DNA from: F23-D06 sp045130275
GTDB taxonomy: Bacteria > Bacteroidota > Bacteroidia > Bacteroidales > WCHB1-69
Direction of reading: 5' to 3'
Assembly (NCBI GenBank): GCA_045130275.1
Contig: JBGUPL010000021.1
Coordinates: 59,316-123,315, forward strand
Length of the DNA stretch: 64,000 bases
The translations under genes were made by a program, and so were the position numbers. A model generated the notes under the pieces. That model saw only the letters and a list, made by a program, of their open reading frames with translations. It ran no database searches and was not told the DNA's origin. This document shows positions 59,498 through 64,000 of this stretch, piece after piece. The number at the start of each line of letters is the position of its first letter. Position 1 is the first letter of the stretch.

Positions 59498-59529
59498 AAA
59501 ATTTTTGCGTATTTTTGCAGCCGATTTTA

Positions 59530-59634
59530 ATAATGGTTATTGGTTGTTGGTTATTGCTTGTTGAGGCTTTGTTACACGACAATTTTCTACACTAAACCAT
59601 ATACCTTAAACCATACATCTTAAACCTTAAGTTT
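59530..59634. repeat. GGTTATTGG and CTTAAACCATA tracts
   Basis: TGGTTATTGGTTGTTGG words (59533-59563) and AAACCATATACCTTAAACC words (59593-59632) upstream of the rhomboid gene. Confidence 0.7.
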
Positions 59635-59636
59635 TA

Positions 59637-60731
59637 ATGAACAACGGACAACAAATCGGACTAGGCGGATTCAATATATTGCCGAAAGGAGTCAAAAACC
59701 TCTTGATAATCAATGTTTTAGTGTTCTTTGCGACCATCGTGTTTGCAAAGACGGGCATTTGTGACCTGAACAAGTGGCTGGGGCTGCACTATTTCAAGGC
59801 CCCCGATTTCCATGTGTGGCAGTTCATCACCTATATGTTCATGCACGGCAACTTCGGGCACATCTTTTTCAACATGTTCGCGCTCTGGATGTTCGGGGCG
59901 GCAGTGGAGAACTATTGGGGCACCAAAAAGTTCCTGCTCTACTACCTTGCCACGGGCATCGGCGCCGCCCTCACCCACTACGTCATCACGGCTGTGGAAA
60001 TCGGACCCGCCATGGCCCTCTTCAACCAGTTCCTCGACGCCCCTTCCATCGACACCTACCGTTACCTTGTTGAAAACAACCAGCTCACACAGCTCCAAAG
60101 TGCTTTGCAGAACAACTACCACGTCCTGCAGCAGAATCCCGGAGCCCTCAACGAGCTGGTGGCCGCCACCATCTCCATCGAGGACAGTTACCTGAACAGT
60201 TTCCTGCTCATCGGTGCCTCGGGAGCCATCTACGGCATCCTGCTCGCCTTCGGCTTCCTTTTCCCCAACTCCCCGATTTACCTCTACTTCCTCTTCCCCA
60301 TCAAGGCCAAGTGGTTCGTGGTGATTTTCGGTGTCATCGAACTGCTCTACGGTGTGATGGGCACCTCCGACGGCGTGGCGCATTTCGCCCACCTCGGCGG
60401 CATGATCTTCGGTATCCTCCTCATCTGGCTCTGGCATCGCCACGACCGCCGGGGCGAACAGCAGACCTTCTACCAGTTCAACGGAGGCGGCAGCAACGAC
60501 AGACAGGGCTTTCGCTGGCAATTTTGGAAAAAAGAGAAAACGTCTGTAGGAAAATCAAAATATTACGTCTCGCACGAAAGCGGCCGTCCCCTCAGCGACG
60601 AGGATTTCAACGCCCGCCGGCAGGCCGAGAAGGAGCGCATTGACGAGATTCTTGACAAAATCTCCCAAAAGGGATACGATGCGCTCACCAAGGAGGAAAA
60701 AGACGTTCTGTTCCGTTATTCCAACAAATAA
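59637..60731 (+). CDS. rhomboid family intramembrane serine protease
   Basis: 364-aa membrane protease. Segments include LLIINVLVFFATIVFAK, the conserved HVWQFITYMFMHGNFGHIFF, NMFALWMFGAAVENYWGTKK, the catalytic IGASGAIYGILLAFGFLFPN (Ser in GASG) and GVAHFAHLGGMIFGILLIWL (catalytic His). A ~90-residue insertion between membrane segments 3 and 4 (FNQFLDAPSIDTYRYLVENN) enlarges one loop. The cytoplasmic tail (YYVSHESGRPLSDEDFNARR, EILDKISQKGYDALTKEEKD) is typical of Bacteroidetes rhomboids. It cleaves membrane proteins within the bilayer; substrate unknown. The next gene begins 6 bases later. Confidence 0.92.
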   Translation: MNNGQQIGLGGFNILPKGVKNLLIINVLVFFATIVFAKTGICDLNKWLGLHYFKAPDFHVWQFITYMFMHGNFGHIFFNMFALWMFGAAVENYWGTKKFLLYYLATGIGAALTHYVITAVEIGPAMALFNQFLDAPSIDTYRYLVENNQLTQLQSALQNNYHVLQQNPGALNELVAATISIEDSYLNSFLLIGASGAIYGILLAFGFLFPNSPIYLYFLFPIKAKWFVVIFGVIELLYGVMGTSDGVAHFAHLGGMIFGILLIWLWHRHDRRGEQQTFYQFNGGGSNDRQGFRWQFWKKEKTSVGKSKYYVSHESGRPLSDEDFNARRQAEKERIDEILDKISQKGYDALTKEEKDVLFRYSNK

Positions 60732-60737
60732 CCCGAC

Positions 60738-61886
60738 ATGGCGAAGAAAAAAGGCAATCGGCTAAAGTCAATAGGCAAATTCCTGCTCATTGTCGTCACT
60801 ATCCTCGCTGCCATAGGACTGCTGTTCTCGTTTTTGGCCAAACTCCTACCCCCCTCGTTCTCCAGCACGGTGGCTTACTGCGGGCTCTTCTTCCCGTATC
60901 TCTTGATTCTGAATTTCGTTCTGACAGTCCTGTGGCTGGTTGTTGACTTTTCCTGGGCTTTGATTCCTGTTATTGTTATATTGATGAATGTCAATAATAT
61001 AGATAAACATTTCCAGTTCCGGGGCATCGAAAAACCTGAGGTTTGCGCCAATTGTCTGAAAGTGATGAGCTATAACGCCAAGGCATTCAACATTTACAGC
61101 GATAACCAGAGATCCCTTAACAGGCAGGTGATTCATTTCCTTCAGAATGAGATGCCGGACATCCTGTGCATACAGGAATACAGCTATGACAACACGGGAA
61201 AGTCCGGGTTCAACTCCACAGAGGCAATCATCAACGCGCTGAATATCAAGGACAACGAACGGACCCATAAGATCATGCTCCCCTACAAGAACAAACTGGG
61301 TTATCAGTTCGGAATGGCCATTTTCAGCAAATACCGGATTGTTGACGGCGGTTTCGTGGAGACTTCCGATTCGTCAAGCAACAAATCCATGTACGTTGAC
61401 ATTCGTTACAATAGCGACACGCTGCGTGTCTATAACATTCACTTGGCTTCCATGCACTTGGACAGCACAGACTATGAAACCGGCAAGGCGCTGTGGGCAG
61501 GTTCCTACGATTCGACATTCAACAACAAGGCGCAGAAACTTTCCCAGAAAATCTCCAAAGCGTATGTGCTCCGGCAACGGCAATCAAAGGCTTTGCATGA
61601 ACACATCAGCGAATGCCCCTACCCCGTGATTATCTGTGGCGATTTCAACGATTCCCCGGCTTCCTACAGCTACAACAAGATCGTCCACGGTCTTAGGGAT
61701 GCTTTCCGGAACAGCGGCAAAGGGAGCGGCACCACCTACATAGGCGGCAATTTCCCCGCTTATCGCATCGACTACATCGCCCACGACAAGCAGTTCAACG
61801 ATTTCCAATACACGGTTTGCCGCGATCTGGATGTCTCCGACCATTATCCGATTTACACCTACATTTCGATTGTGAAGAAGGATTGA
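60738..61886 (+). CDS. endonuclease/exonuclease/phosphatase family membrane protein
   Basis: 382-aa protein with three N-terminal membrane segments (IGKFLLIVVTILAAIGLLFS, AYCGLFFPYLLILNFVLTVL, WALIPVIVILMNV) and an EEP-fold catalytic domain from ~residue 105. Motifs include KVMSYNAKAFNIY (Asn), DILCIQEYSY (catalytic Glu), RVYNIHLASMHLD, VIICGDFNDSPASY (Asp-x-Asn), and DVSDHYPIYTYI (Asp-His). The family includes lipid and sugar phosphatases and nucleases; membrane anchoring points to a periplasmic or outer-leaflet phosphodiester substrate. It is co-transcribed with the rhomboid gene. Confidence 0.88.
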   Translation: MAKKKGNRLKSIGKFLLIVVTILAAIGLLFSFLAKLLPPSFSSTVAYCGLFFPYLLILNFVLTVLWLVVDFSWALIPVIVILMNVNNIDKHFQFRGIEKPEVCANCLKVMSYNAKAFNIYSDNQRSLNRQVIHFLQNEMPDILCIQEYSYDNTGKSGFNSTEAIINALNIKDNERTHKIMLPYKNKLGYQFGMAIFSKYRIVDGGFVETSDSSSNKSMYVDIRYNSDTLRVYNIHLASMHLDSTDYETGKALWAGSYDSTFNNKAQKLSQKISKAYVLRQRQSKALHEHISECPYPVIICGDFNDSPASYSYNKIVHGLRDAFRNSGKGSGTTYIGGNFPAYRIDYIAHDKQFNDFQYTVCRDLDVSDHYPIYTYISIVKKD

Positions 61887-61889
61887 GTG

Positions 61890-61938
61890 TAGTAGGTTTA
61901 TGAGGTTAGAGGGTTAAAAGGTTAGAAGGTTAGAAGAT
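61890..61938. repeat. GGTTAGAAGGTTAGAGG tract
   Basis: GGTTAGAGGGTTAAAAGGTT words between convergent genes; the same word family is at 62870-62940. Confidence 0.7.
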
Positions 61939-61942
61939 AAGT

Positions 61943-62866
61943 TTAGCGGAGGGCATTTTCGTAGAGATGGATATAATTCGAGGCCTGCTCGCGGGGATCG
62001 AACTGGCACAACGGGTGCAAACGCATGATCTGCTGCTCGATGGTGCCGAAGAAATCACTGATATTCAGAATAGTATGGGCAATATCGTCTGAACTTTTCG
62101 GGTTCACGGCATATCCTGCCTGCCCGTCCTTGAAGATGCCGTCGCAAATGCCGTTTGGGGCATAGATCACCGGCAGTCCTTGCGACAACGCCTCCGCGAA
62201 ACGCCGTATGGAGGGCGCTTTCTCATCCAACTGCAAGAAAATATCATGTTTGCGGTAAACTTCGAGTAATTCTTCGTTAGCTAAATCACCCACGGTAGTC
62301 AGGGAAATATCGTAGTTCCTGCGCTGCAGCTTTTTCATGGCATGATGCACCGCATCCAGATGACTATTGGAGTCCGCCGTGCCGACATTCAGCAACTTGA
62401 TGTGTACCAATGCTGTAGGCGGGTGTATATGGAGATTGCTAATCCAATAGGGATCCAAGGGCTCGAACAACATCGTGGAATGGAAGAAGACGGTATCGGC
62501 GGTTTTGGACGGCAGATGCTGCGCCAAAAACTCCTGCTGCGACTGGCTGGTAAAGACCACCCGCGCCGCCTCCAAAAGCACATTTTCGGCACTTTTCTTA
62601 TTGAACACGAACAGTTTATGGTATGCATCCAAGTCGCTTTGCACCACATCCACCACGTAGGGAATCTGTCTTGTGTTGGCACACGTCGATGCCGCCTGCC
62701 CGCACCCGAACCACCGGTGCGCGTGAATCACATCCACCGGACATTTCACCGAACCCAATTCTTCCGACATAACAAATTGGTGTTCAAACTCTTCCGGCAT
62801 ATATTTCGTCACGCGTTCCACACGTGCCCGGTCGTTCTCGTTTGATATAATGTGTAATATTTTCAA
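61943..62866 (-). CDS. glycosyltransferase (GT-B, group 1-like)
   Basis: 307-aa protein. N-terminal half MKILHIISNENDRARVERVT, VDVIHAHRWFGCGQAAST and VVFTSQSQQEFLAQHLPS; C-terminal half with VHIKLLNVGTADSNSHLDAV, LTTVGDLANEELLEVYRKHD and the donor-binding RRFAEALSQGLPVIYAPNGI (E-x7-E-like pattern AEALSQGLPV). Shorter than usual GT4 enzymes (~370) but with both Rossmann halves present. It probably adds a sugar in surface polysaccharide synthesis. It lies in the same orientation as the deacetylase-like gene upstream. Confidence 0.8.
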   Translation of the reverse strand: MKILHIISNENDRARVERVTKYMPEEFEHQFVMSEELGSVKCPVDVIHAHRWFGCGQAASTCANTRQIPYVVDVVQSDLDAYHKLFVFNKKSAENVLLEAARVVFTSQSQQEFLAQHLPSKTADTVFFHSTMLFEPLDPYWISNLHIHPPTALVHIKLLNVGTADSNSHLDAVHHAMKKLQRRNYDISLTTVGDLANEELLEVYRKHDIFLQLDEKAPSIRRFAEALSQGLPVIYAPNGICDGIFKDGQAGYAVNPKSSDDIAHTILNISDFFGTIEQQIMRLHPLCQFDPREQASNYIHLYENALR

Positions 62867-62942
62867 TGTTTAAGGTTTATGGTTTAAGGTTTAGAAGGTT
62901 AGAGGTTAAAAGGTTAGAAGGTTAGAAGGTTAAAGGTTAAGG
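62867..62942. repeat. GGTTTAAGGTTTAGAAGGTTAG tract
   Basis: Degenerate GGTTTA/GGTTAGA words filling the gap between the two last minus-strand genes and overlapping the stop of the deacetylase-like gene. Confidence 0.7.
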
Positions 62943-64000
62943 CCATTAGATAAAAGAGGTAAATATACCGCATTAAAGAACGGTTCAAACTCCCGCGTCG
63001 TGGTGTGGTTATGCCAGAGAAACACGAAGTCTCCCTCGACGTCGAAGCAACGTTGTTTCAGCCGTTGCGTCAGAGCGCGGGCATCCTCCACGGAGAGTTT
63101 CATATAGTCGAACAGCGTGCCGTCCATGACGATGAGCGGGTGTTCGATGATGTCCGTGACTTTGTCGTGGCGCACATCGTAGAGCGGGTACGGATGGCAG
63201 GTGCCGCAGCGGAAACCGCACCGTTCCGCGAAACCGAGGGTGTAGTCGTCGGTGATGCCGGCATCTCGCCACAAATCCAACGAGTTGGGATCATCCGCGA
63301 AAAAGGTACGGAGATAGTGCTGGCGGGAGATACTTATCGTCTTATCACACAATTCACTGAGATTTTGTTTCTCCTTGTGGAGATATTGGAGATGTTCTGC
63401 AGAAGGATAGCTTCCGTGAAGCCCGATCTGACCGCCACGGGAGGTGACATTCCAAATCAAATGCTGCAGTAACGGGTCGTTCACGTCGTATGTGGCATCC
63501 GGATGACCCTTTTCTGTTGCTTTTACAAAGAAAATCGGATGCAAGTGTTGTTCCTGTTCCCTTTCCAACATCTCTACCGCCGCCCGAAGATAAGGATCCC
63601 AATATGGATGGGATTTCCACTTTTTATAATCCTCCAACGATTTTCGAACCATCTTAAGATCACAGTTGATCAGCAAATCCCGTCCGAAAATGGACTTCAA
63701 TGCTTGGAAACGGCTCTTGAAACGGTATAATAGGTCGATGTCGTGCGTGGGCACGATGCGCGGCGTGCGCGGAACGGCCTCGAATCTGTCCGGAAAATAG
63801 AGGCACAGCCACCTGCGCAGCAGCATCGCGTATTCGTCCACTAACGGAATCTCCACCAAGTCGTATTTGTCGGCCAACGTTCCCTCAAACGGAATCCGGT
63901 CGTGCTCGTCATAATCCACCAAACCCAACGCAAAGACATTGAACTCCTCATAGCGCGAGAGCAGCACAAAAGACGGTGTTAGAATATCGTATGGAATCTG
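62930..64000 (-). CDS. polysaccharide-deacetylase-like protein (partial, N-terminus outside window)
   Basis: At least 357 codons, open to the window end: QIPYDILTPSFVLLSRYEE precedes the first possible GTG start, so the true N-terminus is outside. The catalytic domain shows RIVPTHDIDLLYRFKSR with the Asp pair, HPIFFVKATEKGHPD, GGQIGLHGSYPSAEHLQYLH with the His-x-x-x metal motif, SLDLWRDAGITDDYTLGF, and FLWHNHTTTREFEPFFNAVY. This matches the Bacteroidetes NodB-like deacetylase subgroup with an N-terminal DUF7033-like domain. It likely edits a surface polysaccharide with the neighbouring glycosyltransferase. Confidence 0.82.
   Translation of the reverse strand, partial: QIPYDILTPSFVLLSRYEEFNVFALGLVDYDEHDRIPFEGTLADKYDLVEIPLVDEYAMLLRRWLCLYFPDRFEAVPRTPRIVPTHDIDLLYRFKSRFQALKSIFGRDLLINCDLKMVRKSLEDYKKWKSHPYWDPYLRAAVEMLEREQEQHLHPIFFVKATEKGHPDATYDVNDPLLQHLIWNVTSRGGQIGLHGSYPSAEHLQYLHKEKQNLSELCDKTISISRQHYLRTFFADDPNSLDLWRDAGITDDYTLGFAERCGFRCGTCHPYPLYDVRHDKVTDIIEHPLIVMDGTLFDYMKLSVEDARALTQRLKQRCFDVEGDFVFLWHNHTTTREFEPFFNAVYLPLLSNGLNL

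Overview
The window comes from a member of the Bacteroidota, most likely an anaerobic, butyrate-forming Bacteroidales. Three things point there. Most gene starts are preceded by the Bacteroidetes -7 element TAnnTTTG. One protein carries a type IX secretion C-terminal sorting domain. The families present (DUF4293, DUF4301, BatA-type, T9SS, LolD, KilA-N/RhuM) are typical of the phylum. Housekeeping genes are GC-richer; about 17-31 kb is visibly AT-richer and full of defence genes, toxins and gene fragments. The species cannot be named from the sequence.

Layout: 1-11.5 kb is core cell-surface and lipid metabolism: MBOAT acyltransferase (cut by the window edge), a secreted double transglutaminase-like protein, an acyl-CoA synthetase, a 5'-nucleotidase-like phosphoesterase, GalE, a CPA2 antiporter, GmhB and an LpxL-like acyltransferase. 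A T9SS-exported protein at 11.6-12.5 kb has one in-frame TAG.

12.6-31 kb is an accessory island. It begins with three single-gene modules (DUF1016 nuclease, KilA-N protein, RhuM-PLD protein), two of them sharing a nearly identical ~190-bp upstream block. Next comes a tight three-gene operon, sce7726 - sce7725 - RES NAD+ phosphorylase, then a DUF4365 protein. An eroded cassette follows: broken protein kinase, YiiX-type permuted papain-like peptidase, AbiTii protein, and the first ~46 codons of an OLD-like ATPase. Then comes a membrane LytTR regulator, divergent from a tiny Cys-rich lipoprotein, with two pairs of direct repeats between them. The island ends with an orphan RHS toxin tip (phospholipase A2-like), its probable immunity protein and a lipoprotein, flanked by ~70-bp direct repeats, and a truncated DUF6088 gene.

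32-39 kb returns to core genes: HdeD, then a butyrate module (CoA-transferase B subunit, butyryl-CoA dehydrogenase, EtfB, EtfA) in which crotonyl-CoA reduction is coupled to electron-transferring flavoprotein and the CoA-transferase releases the acid. LolD, a lipoprotein, a DUF4293 protein, tRNA-Leu(UAG) and an Smr protein follow.

40.4-48.8 kb is a type I restriction-modification operon in the order hsdM - tyrosine recombinase - hsdS - ApeA-like HEPN protein - hsdR. An abortive-infection RNase candidate is thus embedded between the specificity and restriction subunits. 48.8-54.4 kb holds an OppC/DppC-like permease, a DUF2442 gene followed by a deleted RelE toxin, HicAB, a membrane protein and a Sel1-repeat protein. 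54.5-64 kb is core again: DUF4301, BatA-type membrane protein, AroA (whose coding sequence carries palindromic repeats), rhomboid protease, EEP-family phosphatase, glycosyltransferase and a polysaccharide-deacetylase-like protein cut by the window end. Many intergenic gaps contain short-word tandem tracts.
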